Positions 15,802-23,994 of a stretch of DNA of 37,885 nucleotides are shown here, in pieces. Origin of the DNA: Erythrobacter sp. (GTDB lineage Bacteria > Pseudomonadota > Alphaproteobacteria > Sphingomonadales > Sphingomonadaceae); assembly GCA_030065195.1 (NCBI GenBank), contig JASJDE010000007.1:1-37885 (forward strand), read 5' to 3'. The stretch's first letter is position 1. Every line of letters starts with the position of its first letter. Below the pieces are notes generated by a model. That model saw only the letters and a list, made by a program, of their open reading frames with translations. It was not told the origin of the DNA and made no database searches. Both the position numbers and the translations under genes were made by a program.

Positions 15802-16263
15802 TTACAGGGGCACGCCCGGTTCGTACTTTGCGGTGCGGATCGTCAGCGATGTCTTCACGTTGTCGACATTGGGCGCCGGCGTGAGCTTGCTGGTAAGGAA
15901 TTCCTGAAAGCTTTGAAGATCTTGGCTCACAATCTTGAGAATGAAGTCGATTTCACCATTGAGCATATGGACTTCGCGTACTTCGGGCAGTTCGCGCATG
16001 GCCGCTTCGAACTCGCGAAGGCTTGTTTCTGCCTGGCTCTTGAGGCTCACCATCGCAAAAACCGTAATGGCGAAGCCCAGCTTGGACGGATCGAGGTCGG
16101 CATGATAGCCGCGGATCACGCCGTCATCCTCCAGACCGCGCACTCGGCGGAGGCACGGTGGCGCCGTCAGGCCCACTCTTTGCGCCAATTCGACATTGGT
16201 CACGCGCCCTTCCGATTGCAGTTCCGAGAGCAGTCTTTTGTCGATATCGTCCAGATTGGCCAT
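15802..16263 (-). CDS. Lrp/AsnC-family transcriptional regulator
   Basis: A 153-residue protein from ATG 16263 (TGGAG eleven bases upstream; the frame continues to 16341). The N-terminal winged helix-turn-helix is LDDIDKRLLSELQSEGRVT through LTAPPCLRRVRGLEDDGVI, and the C-terminal RAM ligand domain follows, with LGFAITVFAMVSLK and VREVHMLNGEIDFILKI. Such regulators sense amino acids. It heads a minus-strand run with the GFA, GCS2 and M14 genes, so an amino-acid-related signal may control that set. Opposite, 237 bases away, is the kinase-like gene. Confidence 0.9.
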   Translation of the reverse strand: MANLDDIDKRLLSELQSEGRVTNVELAQRVGLTAPPCLRRVRGLEDDGVIRGYHADLDPSKLGFAITVFAMVSLKSQAETSLREFEAAMRELPEVREVHMLNGEIDFILKIVSQDLQSFQEFLTSKLTPAPNVDNVKTSLTIRTAKYEPGVPL

Positions 16264-16500
16264 GTGACGCTGACTCCAGATGCGTGTTTTTCGTGCGGCG
16301 CAATCGATTGCGTAGCAACAATAGAACGTAAGAACATGCACAGCGATAGCCCCGCATGAACAATAATATTAGGTTTGCCAGCAATTGTCCCGCTTTGCAA
16401 CGCACTCCAAGTGTTACCCTGTGACAAATGCGTTGGGCTGGTACAGCTTCGCAGAATGGATCCGCGTGGGGCGGATCGATAGCGCCTGCCTTGGAGACAA

Positions 16501-18303
16501 TTGAACCGCATGTTCTTCGACGATCGCCTTGCTACCGTGCTGCGCCAGCGCGCCGATAGCGAAGCGGGCATGCGCACGCAGTTCCGGCAGCTGCTTGATA
16601 TCCTTGGCAATCGCAAGTTTGCCCCGCGGGACGACCGCAGCCATTCCTTGATTGCGGCGGCCTGGCTGCGCATGGACGCATTGGCCGATGGCATCCCGGC
16701 GAAGGTGCGCGCGGCTATGATACGGGAACCCGGCTGGCGCTTGCGAAGCGCGGATCTGACCGCCCATCTCGCCGATTTCGAACCCGAAGTCGCATCCGCG
16801 GCTCTCAATCGAGCGCAACTGTCGGCTGAAGACTGGTCGGCGTTGATACCGCGGCTACCGATCCGTGCACGGGGATTCCTCAGACTGAGGCGGGACTTGC
16901 CAGTCGATGCCGAGGCGTTGCTCGGTCGGCTCGGGGTCTTCGACAGAGGCCTGCCATCGCCCAGCGCAGGACCGTTCGCCTCGCCGTCCTCGGCGATCGA
17001 CCGAGCTCCGGCGATTTCGGAGTTCCAGCCGCCCTTTCGCGATCCGTCGCGGTCCGGCGAGACCAAGGGTGCGACGGAGCCGCAAGACTTGCGACCTTCC
17101 GCTGAACAGGCGGATGAAACGGAATCGGGGCGGAGCGAAATCTCCGCACTGGTCGAACGGATCGCACAGTTTCGCCGGACCCGCGATGTCGAGACCGCCG
17201 ATGCGGAATTGTCGCCGCGCCTTCCGCTCGACGAATCGTCTTCGCTGCCCGAACATCGGATTGCGACGTTCGGTTTTGCCGCCGATGCGGCCGGGAGGAT
17301 CGAATGGGCCGAAGCCGAAGTCGCGGCGATGATTGTCGGCACCAAGCTGACCGAGGCGCGCATGCTCGGCGCGAACGACACGGAAACGCGGCTTGAACGG
17401 GCCTTTTCGCGGCGACAGCCAATCGAATCCTGCGATAGGAACCTTGTGGGCGCGCCCGCAATCTCGGGCGATTGGATCGTCGATGCCCAGCCGCGATTCA
17501 CGGAGAGTGGCAATTTCGCCGGCTATATCGGGCGATTTCGCCGCCCGGCAAATCCGGATGCCGGTTTGGAAGGCGATGCGCCGGCCGAATCCGATCGCAT
17601 CAGGCAATTGCTGCATGAGCTGCGCACTCCGGTAACCGCAGTCCAGGGTTATGCCGAGGTCATCCAGCAGCAATTGTTCGGTCCGGCGCCCCACGAATAT
17701 CGCGCGCTGGCGGCTGCTATCGCGGCCGACGCCGCGCACATATTGGCGGGTTTCGAAGAGCTCGACCGACTGGCCAAGCTCGAAATCGGAGCAATGAGCG
17801 TCGAAACCGGCGAAACGGATTTCGGTGCGCTCGTCTCGCAAACCGTCGGCCAGCTTGCGGCGGTCCTGAGCCCAAGGATGGCCGGCATAGAATTGGTGCT
17901 GGACAATCGCCAACCGCTGCTCGTGGGGATCGACCCCGAAGAGGCCGAAGCGATGGTTTGGCGCCTTTTGGCTACGCTTGGGGGCGGCTGCGCATCAGGT
18001 GAAATGCTGGCCTGCACGCTCGAGAACGGGAATTCGGAGGTGCGCCTGACCTGCGATCTTCCTGCTCAGCTGATCGACGAGGACGACGTGTTTGCCGCAG
18101 AAGCAAAGCCCGTCGCAAACTCCGTCAACGCTGGCCCTTTCGGAGCGGGATTCACATTACGGCTGGCCCGCGCCGAGGCACGCGACGTCGGCGGCACTCT
18201 AGATCAATCCGGCGAGCGGGTGATCCTCAGCCTACCACTCTTGACCCCCGAGGATGCGCTGCCTAGCCAGTTGCGAGGAAGCGGGTCCGGCGGGGAGGCC
18301 TGA
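16501..18303 (+). CDS. Soluble histidine-kinase-like protein with degenerate ATPase domain
   Basis: A 600-residue protein if read from TTG 16501, with GGAG four bases upstream; ATG 16510 is the alternative. There is no membrane segment. Residues about 1-150 resemble DUF2336-type helical repeats, 150-250 is a low-complexity charged linker, and 250-350 looks like a PAS fold. A phospho-acceptor box LLHELRTPVTAVQGYAEVI carries H372. The C-terminal region (about 440-590) lacks a clear N-box Asn and DxGxG; only a G2-like stretch GPFGAGFTLRLARAEARDVGG near 545-565 remains. It may be a phosphotransferase or a pseudokinase. The deacetylase-like gene follows by 102 bases. No response regulator is nearby. 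Confidence 0.7.
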   Translation: MNRMFFDDRLATVLRQRADSEAGMRTQFRQLLDILGNRKFAPRDDRSHSLIAAAWLRMDALADGIPAKVRAAMIREPGWRLRSADLTAHLADFEPEVASAALNRAQLSAEDWSALIPRLPIRARGFLRLRRDLPVDAEALLGRLGVFDRGLPSPSAGPFASPSSAIDRAPAISEFQPPFRDPSRSGETKGATEPQDLRPSAEQADETESGRSEISALVERIAQFRRTRDVETADAELSPRLPLDESSSLPEHRIATFGFAADAAGRIEWAEAEVAAMIVGTKLTEARMLGANDTETRLERAFSRRQPIESCDRNLVGAPAISGDWIVDAQPRFTESGNFAGYIGRFRRPANPDAGLEGDAPAESDRIRQLLHELRTPVTAVQGYAEVIQQQLFGPAPHEYRALAAAIAADAAHILAGFEELDRLAKLEIGAMSVETGETDFGALVSQTVGQLAAVLSPRMAGIELVLDNRQPLLVGIDPEEAEAMVWRLLATLGGGCASGEMLACTLENGNSEVRLTCDLPAQLIDEDDVFAAEAKPVANSVNAGPFGAGFTLRLARAEARDVGGTLDQSGERVILSLPLLTPEDALPSQLRGSGSGGEA

Positions 18304-18405
18304 CGCGCTCTCGATGGGATCAGAACCTGCAAGGGAATCTGGGCTGCGCAGCGCCCTTTGCGGCACTGCCTTCATAGTGGGGGAAGCGCGATTTCGACCG
18401 GCTCC

Positions 18406-19392
18406 ATGCTTGTGCCGCCAGACAAGGACAGGTTGGCTCGATTCCCGGATGAATTCGGCCAGCGGGTACTCCTGACCGTCGACACCGAAGAGGAATTCGA
18501 CTGGGAAGCCCCCTTTCGGCGCGATGGGTACGGTCTCGAACACGTCCGCGAAATTGCACGGTTTCAGGAGTTTTGCGAAGGCCTGGGAGTGAGTCCCGTC
18601 TACCTTGTCGACTGGCCGATTGCGAACGATCCGACGGCTATCGATATCATTGGCGACGCCGTGCGCCGGGGGACTGCAGAGGTCGGCGTACAATTGCATC
18701 CCTGGGTCAGCCCTCCGTTCGACGAAGAGGTAAACACTCAGAATTCCTACGCCGGGAGCCTGCCGGCCGAGCTTGAAGCGGCCAAGTTCGACGCGTTGCG
18801 AGACCGGATCGAAGAAGCGTTCAGCACCGTACCGTTGATTTACCGCGCAGGGCGATACGGGCTTGGTCCGCACAGCGCCGACCTGCTCAAGCGCAACGGT
18901 CTCAAGATCGACACGTCGGTGCGGTCGCTGTTCGACTACCACATGCAGGAAGGGCCGGATTACACCCATCATCCGCTCGAACCGTACTGGGTCGACGATG
19001 AGCGCGAATTGCTCGAACTGCCGGTGACGACCGTTTACTGGGGCATCCTGCGCCAGCTCGGCGTCCCGATCCAGCGAATGCAGCGCTTCGTTCCAACCTT
19101 TTATGCCGCCTTTTCGCGGTTCAAGTTGCTCGAACGGATTGCTCTCACCCCCGAAGGCGTAACTGCAGACGAAGCGATCCGCGGCATCGATATCGCGCTC
19201 GACGATCGACTTCCGGTCCTCGTCCTGTCGTTCCACAGTCCCTCGTTGGCGCCCGGCCACACCCCGTACGCCGAAACCCAGGAAGACGTCGAAACGCTCT
19301 ACGATTGGTTTCGTCAGGTTTACGCCTATCTCGAACGCCGGGCGGTGCTGCCGACCAATGTCGCGGAGATTATTGCCGCAACCGGACGATAG
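18406..19392 (+). CDS. Polysaccharide deacetylase-like protein (WalW-type NodB fold)
   Basis: A 328-residue product from ATG 18406; an upstream in-frame TTG at 18358 is possible, and neither has a clear SD. NodB-fold traits include LLTVDTEEEFDW near residue 25 (the catalytic Asp pair position), GVQLHPWVSPPFDEE (metal-ligand His), YRAGRYGLGPHSADLL, and LVLSFHSPSLAPGHTPY near the C-terminus. Such proteins remove acetyl groups from polysaccharides, often in exopolysaccharide clusters. No glycosyltransferases are nearby and there is no signal peptide, so the substrate is uncertain. The preceding kinase-like gene is co-directional. Confidence 0.75.
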   Translation: MLVPPDKDRLARFPDEFGQRVLLTVDTEEEFDWEAPFRRDGYGLEHVREIARFQEFCEGLGVSPVYLVDWPIANDPTAIDIIGDAVRRGTAEVGVQLHPWVSPPFDEEVNTQNSYAGSLPAELEAAKFDALRDRIEEAFSTVPLIYRAGRYGLGPHSADLLKRNGLKIDTSVRSLFDYHMQEGPDYTHHPLEPYWVDDERELLELPVTTVYWGILRQLGVPIQRMQRFVPTFYAAFSRFKLLERIALTPEGVTADEAIRGIDIALDDRLPVLVLSFHSPSLAPGHTPYAETQEDVETLYDWFRQVYAYLERRAVLPTNVAEIIAATGR

Positions 19393-19489
19393 TCGGCAAT
19401 TGTCGCCGTTTGAGCGCTTGTGAACTCGCGATTGCCGCTGTAGGGGCACTCCCGGTCTCGCCACCGGAACCAGCGTTGGATTCTGGCAA

Positions 19490-19562
19490 GGGCCTGTAGC
19501 TCAGCGGTTAGAGCTGGCCGCTCATAACGGCTAGGTCGCGGGTTCGAATCCTGCCGGGCCCA
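19490..19562 (+). tRNA. tRNA-Ile (anticodon CAT, lysidine type)
   Basis: Acceptor stem GGGCCTG/CGGGCCC, D arm AGCTCAGCGGTTAGAGCT, anticodon loop CTCATAA (anticodon CAT), T arm GGTTCGAATCC. The body resembles the ileX-type minor tRNA-Ile, which needs TilS modification of C34, more than initiator or elongator tRNA-Met. The discriminator A is at 19562 and is followed by CCG, so the CCA end is not encoded and must be added by CCA-adding enzyme. Confidence 0.88.
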
Positions 19563-19590
19563 CCGGCGGCGAAGACCAAGAAGTGAGTGT

Positions 19591-19667
19591 CGGGGAGTGG
19601 CGCAGCCTGGTAGCGCACCTGTTTTGGGTACAGGGGGTCGCTGGTTCGAATCCAGTCTCCCCGACCA
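19591..19667 (+). tRNA. tRNA-Pro (anticodon TGG)
   Basis: A 77-base cloverleaf with acceptor stem CGGGGAG/CTCCCCG, anticodon loop TTTGGGT (anticodon TGG) and an encoded CCA. It is 28 bases after tRNA-Ile and probably on the same transcript. The leader GAAGTG (19580-19585) pairs with the trailer CACTTC (19669-19674), and with one bulged A the pairing extends by GTG/CAC into the CCA region, resembling the arrangement around tRNA-Pro(GGG). Confidence 0.96.
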
Positions 19668-19836
19668 CCACTTCAAACCCAGTCCGAAATGATCTGGAAG
19701 AACCCGCGAAGGGTTTGCTCCGCTGCGGCGTTGGGATTGTGATTGCTACAATCCGCGACGCAGTGCGACGTGACTTGTTGGCGCTCACCCGGCATCATCA
19801 TGCCACGTTCGAGGCAGAACAGGGATACGACCTGTC

Positions 19837-21300
19837 ATGAGCAACGCCAGTATCGCCCTCAACCGGTTCGGGTACGGACTGCGACGCGGCGAGCGCGGTC
19901 CCGACGATCCAGTACGAGACCTGCTCGACCAATTCGATCGCTACGACCCGCGCCCGGCCGCATTGGACGGACGCGAAGACACGTCGCACAAGGCAGGCGA
20001 GTTCATTCGAACGATCCGCGAACAGCGACGCAAGCGCCAGGATTATCTCCGCTCCGGATCGCCCGATAGCGAGGGACCCACGATGGGTTCGGCGACGCCG
20101 GATTCGGCCATGCGCGATACCACACAGCGTGAAGAACTGCCTCCGGAGCTTCGCAGAGCTCTGGTTTCCGGCCGCGGAGCGTTTCGCGAAGATGTGGCGC
20201 TGCGCACCCGGATCGCGGTGAACAGCGATGCGCCGATGATCGAGCGGCTGGTCCATTTCTGGTCGAACCATTTCAGCGTTTCCATCGGCAAGGTCGGCAC
20301 CATGCATCAGGTCGGGAATCACGAATTCACGGCCATCCGCCCGCATGTGCTCGGCACGTTCGGCGACATGCTGAAGGCCGCAACGCTGCATCCGGCAATG
20401 CTGCTCTATCTCGATCAGTTTCGATCGACGGGTCCGAATTCGCAGTTCATCAGGCGGCGACGGAACAGCGCCAGGGGACCGCGGGGGCTTAACGAGAACC
20501 TCGCGCGCGAGATCCTCGAACTGCACACAATCGGCGTCGATGGCGGCTATTCGCAATCGGACGTGACCGAATTCGCCCGTGCCCTGACCGGGTGGACGAT
20601 CGCAGGCCTGCCGATGACCGAGCGGTTTTCCGATCCACAGCCTGGCGGCGCGGTCTTCATCCGGGTCGCGCACGAGCCCGGCTTGCGTACGATTATGGGT
20701 CGATCCTATCGCGACAACGGACCGCAGCAGGCGATGGCAATACTCGACGATCTTGCCGCCCACCCTTCCACCGCGCGGTTCATCGCGAAGAAACTGGCCC
20801 GCCACTTTGCCGGCGACGAACCGCCACAATCATTGGTCGCAAACCTCGAACGGGACTTCCTGCGTTCCGGGGGCGATCTCGCCAGCCTCACGCGGACGCT
20901 GATCGAAGCGCCGGAAGTCTGGAATGCGGAACCCGCGAAGTTTCGCCAACCGTTCGAATGGCTGGTTTCGGTGATGCGATTTGCGGGAATCGACAACCTG
21001 GGTTCACGGCGGATCGTCGGAGCTCTCAACGAAATCGGCCAGGTTCCCTGGCGCGCGCCCTCCCCGGCGGGATATGACGATTTGTCGGGCAGCTGGGCTG
21101 GTCCCGATGCCTTGTTCCGGCGTGTGGAACTGGCCGAACGCATCGCCCGCAACGTTCCGTCGGACGACATCCTTAACCGCGCCGAAACGGCTTTTCCGGG
21201 ATCCCTGAGCGACAACACCCGAACCTGGCTCAGCCGCGCGGAGAGCAACGCCCAGGCTCTCGGCCTGCTGCTGGTCGCGCCCGAAATGATGCGGAGATAA
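19837..21300 (+). CDS. DUF1800 family protein
   Basis: A 487-residue protein. The opening IALNRFGYGLRRGE, the block RLVHFWSNHFSVSIGKV near residue 130, GLNENLAREILELHTIGVDGGYSQSDVTEFARALTGWT near residue 220 (family pattern in brief) and the HPSTARFIAKKLARHF stretch are hallmarks of DUF1800. The function is unknown; genes of this family nearly always precede a DUF1501 gene, as here (three bases apart). No signal peptide is seen at this start. ACAGG (19819-19823) and CCTGT (19831-19835) form a small inverted repeat at the ribosome-binding region. Confidence 0.92.
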   Translation: MSNASIALNRFGYGLRRGERGPDDPVRDLLDQFDRYDPRPAALDGREDTSHKAGEFIRTIREQRRKRQDYLRSGSPDSEGPTMGSATPDSAMRDTTQREELPPELRRALVSGRGAFREDVALRTRIAVNSDAPMIERLVHFWSNHFSVSIGKVGTMHQVGNHEFTAIRPHVLGTFGDMLKAATLHPAMLLYLDQFRSTGPNSQFIRRRRNSARGPRGLNENLAREILELHTIGVDGGYSQSDVTEFARALTGWTIAGLPMTERFSDPQPGGAVFIRVAHEPGLRTIMGRSYRDNGPQQAMAILDDLAAHPSTARFIAKKLARHFAGDEPPQSLVANLERDFLRSGGDLASLTRTLIEAPEVWNAEPAKFRQPFEWLVSVMRFAGIDNLGSRRIVGALNEIGQVPWRAPSPAGYDDLSGSWAGPDALFRRVELAERIARNVPSDDILNRAETAFPGSLSDNTRTWLSRAESNAQALGLLLVAPEMMRR

Positions 21301-21303
21301 ACG

Positions 21304-22479
21304 ATGACGCCGAACGCATTCGATCGACGCACCATGCTGACCGGCTCGCTGGCATTGGGGGCGACGGGGCTGGCAATGCCCCAAATAGCCTTCGCCAAGA
21401 GTGCCGGCTCGAAAAATCTCTTGCTGGTCGTGCTGCGCGGCGCGGCGGACGGGCTGGCCATGCTCGCTCCACTTGGCGATCCCGACTTCGCTCGCACGCG
21501 CAGCGCGGCTCTTGCGGACTACGAAACCGCGCGCCGGGCCGACAGCTTCTTCTCGATCCATCCGGCTTTCGAGCAGGTCGGCATCGCCTATGCCGAAGGC
21601 GATGCCCTGTTCGTCCATGCAGCCTCTACCGCCTATCGCGAACGTTCGCATTTCGATGGGCAGAACATGCTCGAAACCGGCGGATCGACACCTTACGCAA
21701 AACGCGACGGCTGGCTGAACCGGCTGGTCGGAGCAATGCCGGCGACCAAATCCGGCGTTCCACCGAAAGCTCTGGCAATTGCTCCCACGGTACCGCTGGC
21801 GCTGCGCGGCGACGCTCCGGCTTCGAGCTACGCGCCTTCAGCACTGCCGCAAGCGAGCGACGATTTCCTCGACCGTGTTTCAAGGCTTTACGCTGCGGAC
21901 GAGCAGCTGGGGGGCCTATGGATGAAAGCCCTCGAAACGCAGGAAATGGCAGCCGATGACGGTCTGAGGAATCTGCGCGATGCCAAGGCCGTAGGCGAAC
22001 TCGCCGCTTCGCTGATGCGCGAATCGAACGGCGCGCGGATCGGTATGGTCGAACTCGGCGGATGGGACACGCATGCCGGGCAGCGCAATGCCTTCAACCG
22101 ACAGGCACGGCAGCTCGATACGCTGCTTGGAGCCTATCGCAGTGCGATGGGATCGGCGTGGTCCAGCACGCTCGTGCTGGTCGCGACCGAGTTCGGAAGG
22201 ACGGTTCGCTTCAACGGCACGGGAGGCACCGACCATGGAACGGCTGGCGCAGCGATCGTCATGGGCGGCGCCATACGCGGTGGACGAGTCATCGCGGACT
22301 GGCCCGGTCTTGGCGATGGCGACCTGCATGAAGGTCGCGACTTGAGACCGACGACCGCGCTGGAAAGCGTGCTGGCGGGGGCGACGGCCGAGCATTTTGG
22401 CCTCGATCCTGCAGAACTGATGGCCAGCCTGTTTCCGGGCCGTTCGTCGACACCGCTTACGGGTTTCGCGCGAGGCTGA
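21304..22479 (+). CDS. DUF1501 family protein with Tat-like signal
   Basis: A 391-residue protein. The N-terminus DRRTMLTGSLALGATGLAMPQIAFA has a twin-arginine motif, a hydrophobic segment and an AxA-like cleavage site, which suggests Tat export. The mature part has LLLVVLRGAADGLAML, HFDGQNMLETGG, GMVELGGWDTHAGQ, TLVLVATEFGRTVRFNGTGGTDHGTAGAAIVMGG (family pattern in brief), features of DUF1501 and the alkaline-phosphatase-like fold. The Asp and His residues there probably bind metal. It follows the DUF1800 gene by three bases and they are probably translationally linked. The true substrate is unknown. Confidence 0.92.
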   Translation: MTPNAFDRRTMLTGSLALGATGLAMPQIAFAKSAGSKNLLLVVLRGAADGLAMLAPLGDPDFARTRSAALADYETARRADSFFSIHPAFEQVGIAYAEGDALFVHAASTAYRERSHFDGQNMLETGGSTPYAKRDGWLNRLVGAMPATKSGVPPKALAIAPTVPLALRGDAPASSYAPSALPQASDDFLDRVSRLYAADEQLGGLWMKALETQEMAADDGLRNLRDAKAVGELAASLMRESNGARIGMVELGGWDTHAGQRNAFNRQARQLDTLLGAYRSAMGSAWSSTLVLVATEFGRTVRFNGTGGTDHGTAGAAIVMGGAIRGGRVIADWPGLGDGDLHEGRDLRPTTALESVLAGATAEHFGLDPAELMASLFPGRSSTPLTGFARG

Positions 22480-22482
22480 ATC

Positions 22483-23952
22483 CTATTGTTCCATTGTCGG
22501 CGGTGCGCTCGGCACGATCCCGCCGGTCTTGATGGCGCGTTCCTCGTTGGCGAGGATTCCGACCACCTGCGTCCACACCGCGACGTTCTGCCGCAATTGC
22601 GCGATGTCGATCTTGTCGAGCGTGTCGTCGGGCGTGTGGTGCAGGTCGAAATAGCGGGTCCCGTCCTGCTGCAGATCGATGATCGCGCCGCCCTGATCGC
22701 GCGAGATATTCAGGTCGGCACCGCCGCTCGCGACGATGGTCGAATTGGCCACACCGTAACGGGCAACCGAACTTGCAAGCCTTGCGTGAAGGTCCGGATT
22801 GGTTTCGCGAAAATTGCTTTCGAACCGCCAGATCCGGTCCGCACCGAAATCGCTTTCGATGCCGACCGCAATCGGCTCGTCGATATGCGCCTTGCTGTAG
22901 GCGACCGAGCCGAACAGCCCGACTTCCTCCGCTCCGGCAAACAGCACGCGAATGGTCCGCAAAGGCTGTCCCGCTGCGCCCACGTGCAGCGCAGCGGCAG
23001 CGATAATCCCGCAGCCTGCGCCATCGTCGAAGGCTCCCGGTGCATTCCACCAGCTGTCAAGGTGACAGGCGAGCAGGACCGGCGGCAGGTCGGGATTGCG
23101 ACCTACGATCTCACCCACCACGTTGCCGCTCGTCTGCGTGCCGATGCGGCGCGGGTTCAGCTCAAGGCGGATGCGGATCGGGCGCCCATCGGCTCGTTCG
23201 AACATGCGTTCGAGGTTTTCGGCGTCGGGCACCGACATCGCCGCCGCCGGGATGGGTTCGACCCCTTCGGGAAACCCCGTGCCGCCGGTATGCGGATTGC
23301 GGTGGTAGTCGGTACCGACGGCCTTGATGACAGTGGCAATCGCCCCCTTGCTCGCTGCAATGCCAGCACCGACCCAACGGGCCGGTCCGGCAAATCCATA
23401 GTGCGAACCGTCCATCGCCGGGCGCATCTGGTGGCTGATATAGGCGATCTTGCCTTCCAGGCTGCCGTCTGGAGCAGTGCGCAGTTCCGCCACCGTTGGG
23501 AAGAACACCACTTCCGCTTCAAGACCGCCCACCGGCGTAGCGGCGCTGTTGCCGAGCGGCTGGACGATGAGTTCCTGCGGGAAGGGCGCCGTCACATGCG
23601 CGCGCCAGATATCGCCCGGCACCCAGGTGTCCATGTCGAACGGTTCGTCCGCAACATTTTCGAACCCGTGCTTGTCGAGCCAGGCCATCGCCCACACCCG
23701 GCCGCGCGTTTCGGCCTCGGTTCCCGCCTGTCGCGGCCCGACTTCGGTGGTCACCCCTTCGACGAAATCCCAGGCGATCCGGTCGCCTTCCAGCGCGGCA
23801 TCGGCGACTTCTTCAAGACTGCCGGACACCGTAACCGGAGTGCCGTCGGGGTTTTGGCCCCTTGAAAGATGCGCCAGGGGTCCATCCCATTGCTGGGCAA
23901 AAGCGGACGTGGAGGTGGCGAGCGCGGCGAGCGTTAGGAGTGTCTTGTACAT
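22483..23952 (-). CDS. M28-family zinc metallopeptidase
   Basis: A 489-residue exported protein with a signal peptide (residues 1-19, ending AFA). A PA-type insert lies in the N-terminal half. The peptidase core has VLLACHLDSWW (zinc His, Asp), AFDDGAGCGI (bridging Asp), FAGAEEVGLFG (catalytic and zinc Glu), and a later FDLHHTPDDT (zinc His). Members are aminopeptidases and glutamate carboxypeptidase relatives, acting in the periplasm or outside. Convergent with the DUF1501 gene, with three bases between the stops. It is read upstream of the GGDEF gene's end by 42 bases. Confidence 0.92.
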   Translation of the reverse strand: MYKTLLTLAALATSTSAFAQQWDGPLAHLSRGQNPDGTPVTVSGSLEEVADAALEGDRIAWDFVEGVTTEVGPRQAGTEAETRGRVWAMAWLDKHGFENVADEPFDMDTWVPGDIWRAHVTAPFPQELIVQPLGNSAATPVGGLEAEVVFFPTVAELRTAPDGSLEGKIAYISHQMRPAMDGSHYGFAGPARWVGAGIAASKGAIATVIKAVGTDYHRNPHTGGTGFPEGVEPIPAAAMSVPDAENLERMFERADGRPIRIRLELNPRRIGTQTSGNVVGEIVGRNPDLPPVLLACHLDSWWNAPGAFDDGAGCGIIAAAALHVGAAGQPLRTIRVLFAGAEEVGLFGSVAYSKAHIDEPIAVGIESDFGADRIWRFESNFRETNPDLHARLASSVARYGVANSTIVASGGADLNISRDQGGAIIDLQQDGTRYFDLHHTPDDTLDKIDIAQLRQNVAVWTQVVGILANEERAIKTGGIVPSAPPTMEQ

Positions 23953-23994
23953 GGCGACCGCTGCTAGGCATGAGGCGAAGCCAAGTCCAGCGCG

